Assembly: GCA_946902985.2 (NCBI GenBank)
Contig: OX336397.1
Location: 150,901,890 to 150,965,889, forward strand
Reading direction: 5' to 3'
Origin: Meconema thalassinum
Taxonomy: Eukaryota; Arthropoda; Insecta; Orthoptera; Tettigoniidae
Length of the DNA: 64,000 bases
In this document: piece after piece, positions 1-10,544 of the stretch
How the letters are laid out: every line of letters starts with the position of its first letter
Position numbering within the stretch: the stretch's first letter is position 1
Position numbers and translations under genes: made by a program
The notes under the pieces: model-generated
Database searches by the model: none
What the model saw: only the letters and a program-made list of their open reading frames with translations
What the model was told of the DNA's origin: nothing

Positions 1-410
1 TTGGTCCATCGTATAATTAGGTATGGTATCCATGAGAGTCAATACACCAATCAATTATAAAACTCTTCACCGTACTTTTCATACAGTAGAAAGGTGGATA
101 TAGGGAAACACTTCTCATAATACATGCTAAAATAGGCGAAATATAAAAATTATCCTAGAACGACGACCATAGCTAATGTTGCGCTATCAATGTGAGACAC
201 AAAATTCGGGAGTCTATAAAGGGTCTCCGAAAACCACACTTTAAGGCCCTTAAATTAACAGTGTGTGTGATATTCCCAGAAAACTAACTTCGTTCTGATA
301 AACTTATGAAGGAATGACAAACCGCTAACTTAAGCATTGGAACAGTAGCTCAATTAATAATGTCTGGTGTTATAACCGAACACCGTTCGAAGAACGGGTA
401 CTTCTGCTAG
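1..410. other. Unrecognised AT-rich stretch
   Basis: No open frame, splice pair or repeat was recognised here. By comparison with locus B it lies downstream of the shared satellite on the minus-strand gene A, but no similarity to the matching part of locus B (36230-36600) could be seen. Confidence 0.4.
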
Positions 411-1080
411 ATACCAATAAATTAGCTAAGGTTAGCACAACATGTGTGTGGAATTCACGTATAATAGGGCTCAGGGTACCAGCAGACACCTGCATTACCA
501 ATAAATTAGCTACTGTTTGCACGGCATGTGGTGTGGACTTCACCTAAAATAGGGCCCAGGGTGCCAGCGGAACAAACGTGCATTGCCAATAAATTAGCTA
601 CTGTTTGCACAGCATGTGGTGTGGACTTCACCTACAATAGGGCCCAGGGTGCAAGCAGGGTAAACCTGCATTACCAATAAATTAGCTACTGTAACCACTG
701 TAACCACAGAGTGAACCTGCATCACGAACAAATTAGCTACTGTTACCACTACATGTGGTGTGGACTTCAAATACAAAATGGCCCAGGATGCCAGCAGAAC
801 AAACCTGCATCACGAATAAATTAGCTACTGTTACCACTACATGTGGTGTGGACTTCAAATACAAAATGGCCCGGGGTCCCAGCAGAGTGAACCTGCATCA
901 CAAATAAATTAGCTACTGTTAGCACATGTGGTGTGGACATCACATACAATAGGGTCCAGGGTGGCAGTCAATTAAACTTGCATTACCAAGCATTGTACTA
1001 CTGTTAGCTCAAAAAAGTGGTATAGATTTCACCTACATTTGGTCCCAGGGTACCAGCACAGTGAGCATATCACCAGAGTT
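411..1080 (+). repeat. Satellite array, ~85-88 bp unit
   Basis: About eight imperfect tandem units are visible. Each carries the phrases AATAAATTAGCTACTGTT, CATGTGGTGTGGACTTCA, ATAGGGCCCAGGGTGCCAGC and AACCTGCAT. One unit near 690-715 is internally shortened. The same family, in opposite orientation, fills 35330-36225. Here the array begins directly after exon 2 of gene A on the minus strand. Confidence 0.93.
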
Positions 1081-1119
1081 ATTCAGCAGATTATAAGTGG
1101 GTAGCGGGTCAAATGATTC
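1066..1119 (-). CDS. Gene A exon 2 (partial), paralogue of gene B exon 2
   Basis: On the minus strand a pyrimidine-rich acceptor TTTCTAG ends at 1120 and is followed by a frame starting ESFDPLPTYNLLNNSGDM. This matches the start of gene B exon 2 (ESIELLPSYNLLDESSDM) with the same acceptor and phase 0. After the shared codons the frame runs into the satellite and stops, so the rest of the exon has been lost or replaced. Function is unknown. The family resemblance is to acidic N-terminal segments of insect zinc-finger proteins. The splice inference rests on comparison with gene B and not on transcripts. The locus may be a pseudogene because the exon 3' end and its donor site are missing. Confidence 0.55.
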
Positions 1120-4100
1120 CTAGAAATGATTATACAAGTATGAACCATCATAAAACATACTGACAGAATAACTGTATTAAGGTGCGTAAAAATAAAATAT
1201 TTAACGTCCTGGTTAGCCTTCTGTTTGGTAGCTGTGTAACACGATATTCATAATAAATACAACTTACTGAACCCTTGCAAAGAAGCATATGAGACTCAGA
1301 TTCGGGGCGTAACGGGTCATATTCGTAAGTTGCTGTCAGGGCGCTTCATTAACTTGCAGGGTAACATATAACAAAATAACATGCAGGGTAGAGTGAAGCC
1401 AGGGTTAAAAACAACTGAATTTAATAACAAATCACCATATTTACACATAAACAATTAACAACAAAAACTCCCAACTGACTCCCATTTAATAAAAAAAATG
1501 CCAAAAACTTAGGCGGATATCTCTGGAGAGATTAATTACCTGGACCAAGTGTCCTTAAATAAAAAAATACAAAAAGTGACCATATAAGTGCGTATGCTGT
1601 TCTACATGCATCACGATGTGTACTTTGAATGCGTGATTCGTTATCATCCGGAATGACCCTTCAAACAACGAATCCGCATTTCCTAGAGCTAGATCGACAC
1701 GGGGGAACACAACTACAATACTTAAATTAAACCGACACTTCCTAAATCTACTATAAACAAACACAAAATTTCCGTGTGAAATTGGACTTAAATTGCCGTA
1801 GCAACATTTACTGCCTAAAAACTTAGGACTTCTCACACAAATCAACACAAGTACATTAACACGTGACCAATAGAAAAATACTCAAATGACCGCTGTCAAA
1901 ATTTACAAATACTCTACCATTACACCACACGGGTGTGACACACAAAAATTACATGAGTCGAGTCATCAACAAAGCAATAGGCAAACAGCCAACATTTACG
2001 TTAATCATAATATTTTACCCATACAAGGTACAACAATCCGTTACACACATGGCGAACTCCCCAATTAATTATGGCTTAAAAGTTAACCATCACAATGAAC
2101 AGGTTTGCTACATGAAAGCTTACAGGGTTCAGTCGGACAAAAAAGGACTGCCTATCAAAATAAGTCACAGGCAAAACGGGCGGTTTGTGGAACTCTGCAT
2201 GTCTGTCAACCCACGTGTCAAATACCTCGACCTCCCAGAACATGGGGTCGAACCTCGAAGAAATGTGCCCCAAAGCACAATAATACGTGTGTGTCAGAAT
2301 AACCATATGGACAAGAATCAGCAGTCTCCCAAGAGCACTCTGTCTTTCCATCTAAAATACAATAGCAGCAAAATATATAAGGGCGGTAGGACAACTACCC
2401 CCTCCTCACGTAGAATCAACACACACTAGACACATCAACACACACTGAATCACACGTACGGGTTTTGACAGACCCTGAAATAAAAGACACAAATAATATC
2501 CACATGCTGGCGCCATCGTTCTATGCCGTGACTAGTCACCTGAAAAGGACTCAAGAAAAATCTATCAAAATTAGAACGAAGGTGTTCTACAATTACTTTT
2601 AAGTTGGTGCACTCGGCTACCCTAACATGAATAATAACCTGTTCAGCAAAATGTTTTACAATCATTTCCTCCCATTCCTATTTCAAATATTAACGTTAAT
2701 AAAGCACCATTTATCGAATGTAACGGGTTCCGCAATTGCAAGGATAAAAATCACGCACGCACGCCGCGTACATTACACTTGACTCAAGAAAGAAAACAAA
2801 ATATCAACACACTTTGGCCACGCGCCAACGGACATTTAAACATATAGTGTCGGTGCAAGAAAAACTCTAAAACAACAAGAAAGAAAAACATGACTATTTA
2901 CAAAGTTCCCCGGCCAAATCTAACTACATAATTGAAATAATCCAATTTTAGTACATCACCGCTTCTGCATGTAGACTAAGGACATCCTCCTCAACCCATT
3001 GCCCTATGGACAATTTAGCAATCCGTAGTAGTCGTCTGCATTGATTTCTTGAAGCTCATCCCAACTTCAAACCACGTGCTGATCATCTTGGTCTCGACTC
3101 CTTGGCAGAAAAGTTCAATATTAAATATTTGCCTATCTATAATCGCTTGCAGGCTACTCAGTTCACCCACAATTGTCCTAATGCGATTAATAGCGAAGAC
3201 TGGCCCTAATTATGTCGGACACACGCACTATAAAAACATACATCAAATACACACAATTTATACATAAAATATACATCTCGAGTCCGCGCCACTGGCTCGT
3301 TAACAAGTTCACAATCCTGGCTGCACTAGCAGTCGCTATCTCGTCCGGTATTTCCGTTCTGTACTATGGACTTCGGCTCTGGTAAGCGCTAATTAGGGTG
3401 ATACGATACTTCCCTCTTAAAGTTGAACTCGTCGTCTTGAAATGAATGTTACAGTTTATCACGCGCTAGCGTGAAATATTTAGATCACACAATAAATTTG
3501 ATCTTATAATAAAATGTATTATAGCTTTTAAATTTCGATACTGCAATCGCTGCGACTTTAACTCCTCAGAACTCACAAAATGAATTAGCTTCACTGATTT
3601 AGAGCGTAAAAATCATATTTCAAACCAAATAATGACTTAGATAAATTCGAGCGTCAAAATCACAATCCAAACTGGCGTGGAGTATGCCTCTGAAGGCTCC
3701 ACACAATAAGTACTTAGATTGGCGTCAGGCCAAGCTATTTATGAGAAACTGACAAGGGCGGTGGAGTGGGGCGAAGTCGGATAAAAACTTCCAGAGTTTT
3801 TGTCTCACAAAGATGTAGCTAGTGTCATTCTTCTCCAAATAAATCCAACGTCTCAAATTACTCGAGCGGAAATTAATCCGTTCGGCGGTTCCTTAGATAC
3901 ACACTTCCGCGGGCTTTTTACTACTGACGCCGTCCACCTCGTGGTCATGGCTTGGTCTCTTGCGATTGGCTGATTCAATCGTATGTTCGTTGAGAGGACC
4001 TCGTGATTCTTCCTTTATGTCTCCAATTTTGGTACAGTAGTTGCACAATTTAGCCTTGAACTCGACTAATTCTGGCCGTCCCCCAGGAATAGCTACCAGC

Positions 4101-4241
4101 TCAGCTTCTGTTGCAATCATTACGAAATGCTGGCCTCCCTAATATCCAAGTCGACTTCCTTACGTGCTGCCTGGGCCGTAGTAATAATAATAATAATAAA
4201 TATGAATACTTATTTATCGAAGATCAATAAGGGTTCATTAC
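1120..4241 (-). other. Gene A intron 1 (inferred), mostly unrecognised
   Basis: This is the inferred intron between the GTAATG donor at 4241 and the TTTCTAG acceptor at 1120, longer than the 1230 bp intron of gene B. It contains an ATT/AAT microsatellite at 4179-4200, the possible coding remnant at 3893-4170 and about 2.5 kb in which nothing was identified. Several frames of 60-160 codons around 1890-2430 overlap on both strands and show no recognisable motif, so I do not call them genes. Confidence 0.4.
3893..4170 (-). pseudogene. Unidentified coding remnant inside gene A
   Basis: A minus-strand frame of 75 codons (4120-3893) follows a possible splice acceptor GGCCCAG ending at 4171. The frame directly after the acceptor reads AARKEVDLDIREASIS and then stops; the longer frame, starting MIATEAELVAIP, is in another phase. 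It contains NYCTKIGDIKEES and a basic segment, NRKRPSHDHEVD, ending KKPAEVCI. The charged, low-hydrophobicity composition is protein-like, but I do not recognise the family. It could be a broken second exon of gene A or an older insertion. The stop between the two frames argues against an intact exon. Confidence 0.3.
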
Positions 4242-4310
4242 ATTATTAGGGAATTCATCAGTTTCAGACAGCCATTCTGGCTCAGTCTTCATGAATGGTT
4301 GTTGCTCCAT
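4242..4310 (-). CDS. Gene A exon 1, acidic N-terminus
   Basis: ATG at 4310 on the minus strand opens 23 codons, starting MEQQPFMKTEPEW and ending DEFPNN, followed by a GTAATG donor. Gene B exon 1 (MDQQLPVFIKCEQEELPNI) is its paralogue: the start codon, the glutamine pair, the KxE motif, the final Pro-Asn and the phase-0 splice are shared. The MKTEPEW segment is typical of the leading peptides of insect C2H2 zinc-finger proteins, where [V/I]KxE sites can be SUMO acceptors; that role is inference. The start is supported by the conserved upstream TATA region. If the donor is not used, the frame reads a few codons further (VMNPY) and stops. Confidence 0.6.
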
Positions 4311-4363
4311 GATGTTCAGCAATCTAGAACACACCAAGTGCGCCTAAGGATTATAAGAGGCCG

Positions 4364-4371
4364 TACTTATA
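4364..4371 (-). promoter_or_regulatory. TATA-like box of gene A
   Basis: The minus strand reads TATAAGTACGGCCTCTTATA upstream of the exon 1 ATG. The matching position at locus B reads TATAAATACGGCCTCTTATA, so the core promoter was conserved in the duplication. Confidence 0.55.
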
Positions 4372-5030
4372 CCAGTACGCCAAATCATTATGATATATAA
4401 CACATGAGGGGATTTCAGAATCCAAGTAAAGCTACTTGGTAATGATAACACAGCCCTCCCAGTGCACTGTGAGAAGAAGAGGTTAGCGGTAAAACCTATT
4501 CGACCATGGCGCTCGACTTCATAAGATATTAGTTAGGGTATAATGTCGAGTAAAATATTAACGTCCATCATTGCAATAGAATGATGCATAATTACTGGTG
4601 CCAGCCACTGAAATGAAGTGACCTTTATGTTTTTTATGATGGGGCAGGCGGAATTAATTCCGCTAAATCTATTACAAACCTATAACCGTGAAAGTAAACT
4701 CAAGTCACACTATGAGTACTAAGAAATTGGCAATAACTGGATACAAAGAGTTTCAGAAAATACAAGACAATACTTCCGCCTCGTGTTACAAGAAACCCAC
4801 TTCATACCAAATACAGCATTTCTCCCTCATAGAACCAACATTGAACGGAAGGGACTGAAAGATGTATTTATCCTCACCAACTTATATTACTATCACCGGG
4901 TTACTTGTATAATTATCGTCGTAATGAAGTTTCTAGTTGCACATTTAAATTTGTGTATCCTCGACAGTCAAATATTGTAAATTAATCTGCACAGGGCACG
5001 AACATGTCCAAGTTGAACTCAGGATTGAAG
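4372..5030 (-). promoter_or_regulatory. Upstream region of gene A, homologous to locus B
   Basis: This block matches 33200-33790 in reverse orientation. Shared phrases include GACAATACTTCCGCCTCGTG, GTTACAAGAAACCCACTTCA and GCACGAACATGTCCAA, with indels and substitutions between the copies. It contains short open frames (4783-4980 here, a 158-codon minus-strand frame at 33198-33674 at locus B). The frame is not preserved between copies, so I treat the conservation as duplicated upstream DNA and not as coding sequence. Confidence 0.6.
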
Positions 5031-5743
5031 AATCATCTTCATTATGCAATTTACTCACGTCTGTAAATAGTACTTCACATATTATCCATACATGGAGATC
5101 AAAATTCCCTTTTTCAGCGAGGTGCGTGGAAGGTACTACCTGTCACTAACTCGGTGACGATATTGCTAGCAACCTCGCTCTGCAAATGATTCTGCAGCCA
5201 ATTCGGATAGGTTGAGTGCGTTTAGAGCCATTTATTCTCACTAAACAGGTACCGGTATGCATATGATGTAACCTGTTGATTATTTTGCAACTTACTTCCC
5301 CCTTAGTGCCGCTAAAATACCACTTTAAAACTTTATCCCTTAATTGGCATCTTCTTTTCCGGAAACTGTCAATGTATGCCCCAATTACCTAGCCCTTTTT
5401 TTTGTTGTTTCCTCTTAAAAGGCTGCGTCCCCACCATAGGTGAACAATTATTGTCATACAGACTCTTTCGATTTACCGTATATTTCTCTTGCGACAACAA
5501 ACTTTCATATACAGTAAGAGACAGAATAAGTTCGGTAGCCTAATATTAAATAGGCTACCGTAAAGTAAAATTACCGGTATGTTTAGAAATGTCATTTTGA
5601 CCAAATATGTAAAATAAGAACACAGAATATGTAATTTTACATTAGAAATTAAAATGTGTAAATCAAATGTCATTATTAAGGTCCGGAAGTTCATGAAAAA
5701 TCATCTTTTTGCATATGTATGCATAATTTGGTTATTTTGACAC
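5031..5743. other. Unrecognised stretch upstream of gene A
   Basis: AT-rich DNA with no convincing frame. A short inverted repeat, GGTAGCCTAAT...ATAGGCTACC, near 5534-5560 is the only local structure noted. Confidence 0.35.
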
Positions 5744-6321
5744 AATAACCAGTGATGGACGAAGCACAGAGGATATAAAAAGTGGGTTGGCTCACGCAAG
5801 GAAAGCATTTCTACAAGAAATGAATCTGTTGACATCAAATATAAATTTAGGTATTAGGAAGTCATTTTTGAAAACCTTTGTCTGGAGCGTAGCGCTCTAT
5901 GGAAGTGAAACTTGGACTATTGGTGCAGCTGAAAAGAGGAGAATTGAAGCGTTTGAAATGTGGTGTTACAGGAGAATGATGGAGATCGGACGGGTAGATA
6001 GGGTTACAAACGAAGAGGTATTAAGACGAGTGGGAGAGGAGAGATGTTTCTGGCGACTGCTAACGAAGAGAAGAGATAGGTTAGTAGGACACATACTAAG
6101 ACACCCAGGAACAGCAAGCTTAGTTGTGGAAGGAAGGGTAGAGGACAAGAACAGTAGGGGTAGACCAAGGTCAGAATTTGTTAAACAGATTGCCTCGGAT
6201 GTAGGGTGTGGCAGCTATGTAGAGATGAATCGATTAGCTCAGGACAGGGAAGCTTGCAGCGCTGCATCAAACCAGTCAAAAGACTGAAGACTCAAACATC
6301 ATCAACAACAACAACAACGAC
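5744..6321 (+). mobile_element. 5'-truncated RTE-type LINE (3' end only)
   Basis: The segment begins abruptly at AATAACCAGTGATGGACG, a sequence internal to the full element at 6578-9660, and ends with the same 3' end (GACTGAAGACTCAAAC) followed by a CAA-rich tail. Only the region after the reverse-transcriptase core is present. The 5' truncation is typical of target-primed reverse transcription. It lies tail to tail with the near-complete minus-strand copy only about 260 bp away. Confidence 0.9.
5750..6287 (+). pseudogene. RTE LINE ORF C-terminal fragment
   Basis: This is the post-RT C-terminal part of an RTE-clade polyprotein. Landmarks in order are ARKAFLQ, KSFLKTFVWSVALYGSETW, RRIEAFEMWCYRRM, RVTNEEVLRRVGEERCFW, RDRLVGHILRHPG, RGRPRSE and the terminal SNQSKD. 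It matches residues of the minus-strand copy with scattered substitutions. It lacks the endonuclease and the RT catalytic core and cannot be active. The frame is open from about 5787 to the stop at 6287; the earlier codons are the continuation of the parental frame. Confidence 0.9.
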
Positions 6322-6577
6322 ACAATTCATCATAATTTTCCCCCTTGCTTGTTTAAGTGCTTATATCCGCTTGAGAAGGGCAAGGGCGTAGGATATATTC
6401 TAATTTCCTATTGTTTTGAAGCGCTTTTTGTTACTTCGTGTTCTTAAAGTCGTATATTTTTATCCGGACTCCGAGAGTCTATCACAGATTAACAGCGAAA
6501 TTATTCTAATACCTAACTTAGTAAGTTTCAGTTCTTTTGGGAAGTTAATATCAATCATTTTTATTCAGCTTTCACTA
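6322..6577. other. Spacer between two convergent LINE tails
   Basis: Short AT-rich spacer with no feature beyond a few weak open frames. Confidence 0.4.
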
Positions 6578-9500
6578 TGTTGTTGTTGTTGTTTGAGTCT
6601 TCAGTCTTTTGACTGGTTTGATGCAGATCTCCATGCCTCCCTGTCCTGAGCCAATCGTTTCATCTCTACATAGCTACCACACCCTACATCCGAGGCTATC
6701 TGTTTAACATATTCTAACCTTGGTCTACCCCTACAGTTCTTGTCCTCGACCCTTCCTTCCATAACTAAGCTTGCTATTCCTGGGTGTCTTATTATGTGTC
6801 CTACCAACCTATCTCTTCTCTTCATTAGCAGTCGCCAGAAACATCTCTCCTCTCCCACTCGCCTTAATACCTCTTCGTTTGTAACCCTATCTACCCATCT
6901 GATCATCATCATTCTCCTGTAACACCACATATCAAATGCTTCAATTCTCCTCTTTTCTGCTGCACCAATAGTCCAAGTTTCACTTCCAAAGAGCGCTACG
7001 CTCCAGACAAAGGCTTTCAAAAATGACTTCCTAATACCTAAATCTATATTCGATGTCAACAGATTCCTTTTTTGTAGAAAGGCTTTCCTTGCCTGAGCCA
7101 ACCTACTTTTTATATCCTCTTTGCTTCGTCCATCACTGGTTATTCTGCTTCCTAAGTAACAGAAGTCTCCTACTTCCTTCAGCTTTTCACCTGCCAATTT
7201 GATCTCCATAGAGGTTTCTGATTTATTTCGGCTGCTTTCCAGTATTTTTGTTTTACATTTATTAATTTTCATCGTGAATTCCTTCCGTAAGACGGAGTCC
7301 ATACCATTCAAAAACTCATTCAAATCCTCAGGCTTGGCGGCCAAGATGACGATGTCATCAGCAAATCTCAGAGTTGAAATTATTTCTCCTTGAATCTTCA
7401 CTCCCACTTAAAATTTTTCTCCGATTTCCTTCATTGCTTGTTCAATGTAAAGATTGAAAAGTATGGGTGACAAGTTGCAGCCTTGCCTTACCCCTTTCTG
7501 AATACCAGCTTCTCTCTCCTGTCCTTCAGCTCGAATGACTGCTGTCTGGTTTCTGTATAGATTGTCTATCACCCTCCTATCCCTGTACTTTATTCCAATA
7601 GATTTCAAAATGTCAAACAATTTAGTCCAATCAACGTTATCAAAAGCCTTTTCTAAGTCTACAAATGCCATGAACGTTCTCTTATCTTTCCTTATTCTAC
7701 CTCCCAAAATCAGCCTAAGACTTAGTACAGCTTCCCTTGTTCCTACATTTCTCCTGAAACCAAACTGGTCTTCACCCAACTCCGTTTCTATCTGGCTTTC
7801 AATCCTCTTGTAAATTATTCTAGACAGGATCTTTGAAGCTTGAGTGATCAAGCTGATTGAACGGTAATCTTCACATCTGTCAGCTCCCACTTTCTTTGGT
7901 ATAGGGATGATAACATTCTTCTTGAAATCAGGGGGTACTTCACCTGTCTCATAAATCCTACACACCAAGTGAAATAACCTGATCAGACCTTCATCTCCTA
8001 TGCAGCGTAGCAACTCAATCGGTATATCATCTATGCCCGGTGCTTTGTTCCTGCCTAAGTCCTCTAATGCTCTGTCAAATTCTGATCTCAATATTAAATC
8101 TCCTTTTGCATCCTCATCAATTTCCTTCTCCCTTTCCATTACATGATTCTCAATCTCCTTTCCCTTATACAAGCACTCTATGTAAGCTTTCCATCTCTCA
8201 ACCTTTTCTTCCCTATCTGTTAGAGGCTTTCCATTTGTGTCCTTAATATTACAGCACTTAGTCTTCTTTTCCCCAAAAGTATTCTTAATCCTTCGATAAG
8301 CTGTGTCTACTTTTCCTAATTTTAGACAATTTTCTATACCTGCACATTTCTCTTTCAACCATTCTTCTTTCGCTTCCTTGCACTTCTTGTTAACCTCATT
8401 TCTCAGACGTCTGTATTCTGCTTTCCCCTTTTCATCTCTTAGATTCTTGTGTTTCCGCCTTTCATCCATCAATTCTAGTATATCCTGAGTGATCCACGGT
8501 TTTCTACCTATTCTTTCTTTCCTACCAATGTTTTCTTCTGCGGATTTTGTTATTTCATTCTTCAAAAGTGCCCATTCGTCTGCAATTGAAGTTTGTTTAG
8601 GGGTTTTGATTAGTCCTTCCTTTATACTCTTCTTGAATCTTTCGTTTACATCCTTCACTTTCAGTCTGTCTATTGCCCACCTTTTTGGCTTTTGACTTTT
8701 CTTCAGTTTCTTCAACTTTAATCTGCATTTCATTACAACCAGATTGTGGTCAGAGTTTATGTCAGCACCAGGATATGTTTTACAATCCAAAATCTGGTTT
8801 CGAAACCTCTGCTTGACCATAATGAAGTCGATTTGGTAACGCCCTGTATCTCCTGGTCTCATCCATGTGTATATTCTTCTATTGTGGTTATCGAACAAGG
8901 TGTTAGCTATGACCAACTCATGTTCGGTGCAGAATTCCATCAGCCTGCTTCCTCGATCATTCCTTTCACCTAATCCGAAATCTCCTACTATCTTCCCTTC
9001 TCTCCCTTTTCCTACCACAGCATTCCAATCTCCCATTACTATAACATTTTCATCACCTTTGATATACCTCAGAATGTCATCTATTTCTTCGTAGACCTTT
9101 TCAACATCCTCATCATCAGCTTGACTGGTAGGCATATAGACTTGTACCCTTGTGGTGCACGTAGGTTTAGTATTGATTTTTGCTACAATAATCCGTTCAC
9201 TGTATTGCTCATAATATTCCACCCGCTGTCCAAGTTTCCTACTCAATATGAGACCGACCCCTGCTTGGCCATTGTTTGATTTAGTGCTAATGACCCTATA
9301 GTCACCTGACCAAAAGTCTTGCTCTTCCTGCCAGCGCATTTCACTAATCCCAACCAAATCCAACCTCAGCCTATCCATTTCCCTTTCTAAGTTTTCTAAC
9401 TTTCCACTTCCTAGCAGACTTCTAACATTGCACGCTCCGATCCGTAGAATGTCAGATTTCCTCTTTGTCACTTCTGTGATGTTAACCCCCTCTCGAGTAG

Positions 9501-9660
9501 TCCCCACCCGGATATCCGAACGGGGGACTAGTTTACCTCCGGATTGAAATTTTACAAGGGAGGAGGCCATCATCACATGCAATTATGCATAGAGAGGTGC
9601 ATATCCTCGGGAATAGCATTACGGCTGTAGTTTCCCGTTGCTTTCAGCCGTGCATCAGAA
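6578..9660 (-). mobile_element. Near full-length RTE-type LINE
   Basis: About 3.1 kb on the minus strand, from a short 5' leader (around 9583-9660) through one long reading frame to a 3' end carrying an AAC/CAA-repeat tail at 6578-6594. The frame encodes an APE-like endonuclease followed by a reverse transcriptase. The element is interrupted by a single in-frame stop. The exact 5' boundary is uncertain because no target-site duplication could be fixed by eye. Related fragments in the window are at 5744, 26999, 32453 and 33072. Confidence 0.88.
6601..9582 (-). pseudogene. RTE endonuclease-reverse transcriptase, one stop codon
   Basis: The frame runs 724 codons from ATG at 9582, meets TAA at 7410-7408, and continues in the same frame for another 268 codons. 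The endonuclease comes first: RIGACNVRSLLGSG (residue ~48), GISEMRWQ (~78), VIVMGDWNAVVG, then IDFIMVKQ and NSDHNLVVMK. RT motifs follow: GRNKAPGIDDIP, DQFGFRRNVGT, FVDLEKAFDNVDW, GVRQGCNLSPILFNLY. The catalytic FADD lies just after the stop codon, so the upstream product lacks the active site. The C-terminal region has SETW, CYRRMM, LVGHI and GRPR motifs. Host genes annotated as craniofacial development protein 2-like share this endonuclease; here the RT domain shows it is a LINE. Function: nicks target DNA and reverse-transcribes its own RNA. Only one nonsense change is visible, so the copy is fairly young. Confidence 0.92.
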
Positions 9661-10544
9661 CGCAGTGTAGCCATTAGTTGGCTTATATTATCAATATCTT
9701 AACCGTCTATTAGACAAGTAAAGAATTGATTTATTCTGAAAGGCTGCTACTCCCTTTCAGAATAAGTAAAGAGCAGTTCTACTACAAAATACTAACCTTC
9801 TACTAACAATTAAATACCAAACTTCTACTAACTAACTGACTAACGAAAAAAATACTAAAGTTTCACCAACAAACAAATACTACCACTAAAACAGTCTGTC
9901 ACCAGGCCCACTCACATGCACCCTCACCAGACACACTCTAACTACTGCTCCATAGTAATCTCCTCTTATATAGTATAAACGTAAAGAAGCAAAAAGCTCT
10001 TTAATCGTATCACATGAATGAGGCTCTGTGAACGGACATCCAAACTTGTTCTCTCATTAAAATAATATCCGAGTTCAATAATGATGGTTAAGAATTTAAA
10101 ACAAACAAACCAATATTCATTTCATACCGCCAATAATATATATTTGTCTTATAAAACAGTCTATGGAGAAAGAGACCGCAGAGCATGCAAGTCTGCAAAA
10201 ATTGAGCTGCACATCCTATATGGAGCAGCAAGCAGGACCTCCCACGTTGAGCATGGTAGCGCTAGCCAAAGAACGATAACAGCCGCGCGCGGGGCAAAAG
10301 GTTATCCGATTCAAGCGGTCAAGGGTCAATCTCGTCTTAGTGCTAACACATGCAGACCAATTAGCAAACGCATGTGAATAACCAACTGGCTCTCCGTGGG
10401 CACGTCGCCCCCAGACAGTCTCATTCAAATGTTAGTACACCTAAAACATTTCCGCTAACCAAGACGCCATTTGAACATTTTCTTTTCATTTTTGTCCTAT
10501 ACACCTGAGAGTTGGTTTACTGGTAGAGGAAATAGAGAGCTTTC
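9661..10544. other. Unrecognised stretch with a GC-richer island
   Basis: No gene was identified. The segment around 10190-10430 is GC-richer than its surroundings (it includes GCCGCGCGCGGGG) and has overlapping open frames of 70-98 codons on both strands with no known motif. Confidence 0.35.

Noticed and set aside
1935..2429. 164-codon plus-strand frame
   Set aside because: It overlaps a 91-codon frame on the opposite strand and a 65-codon frame in a third phase, with no motif or codon pattern to favour it.
4175..4200. ATT/AAT tract as a regulatory element
   Set aside because: A plain microsatellite in an inferred intron.
7535..9094. Plus-strand frames rich in Phe, Leu and Ser
   Set aside because: Antisense shadows of the RTE reading frame.
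7408..9582. Host craniofacial development protein 2-like gene
   Set aside because: The endonuclease is followed in frame by reverse-transcriptase motifs, and the locus ends in a LINE tail.
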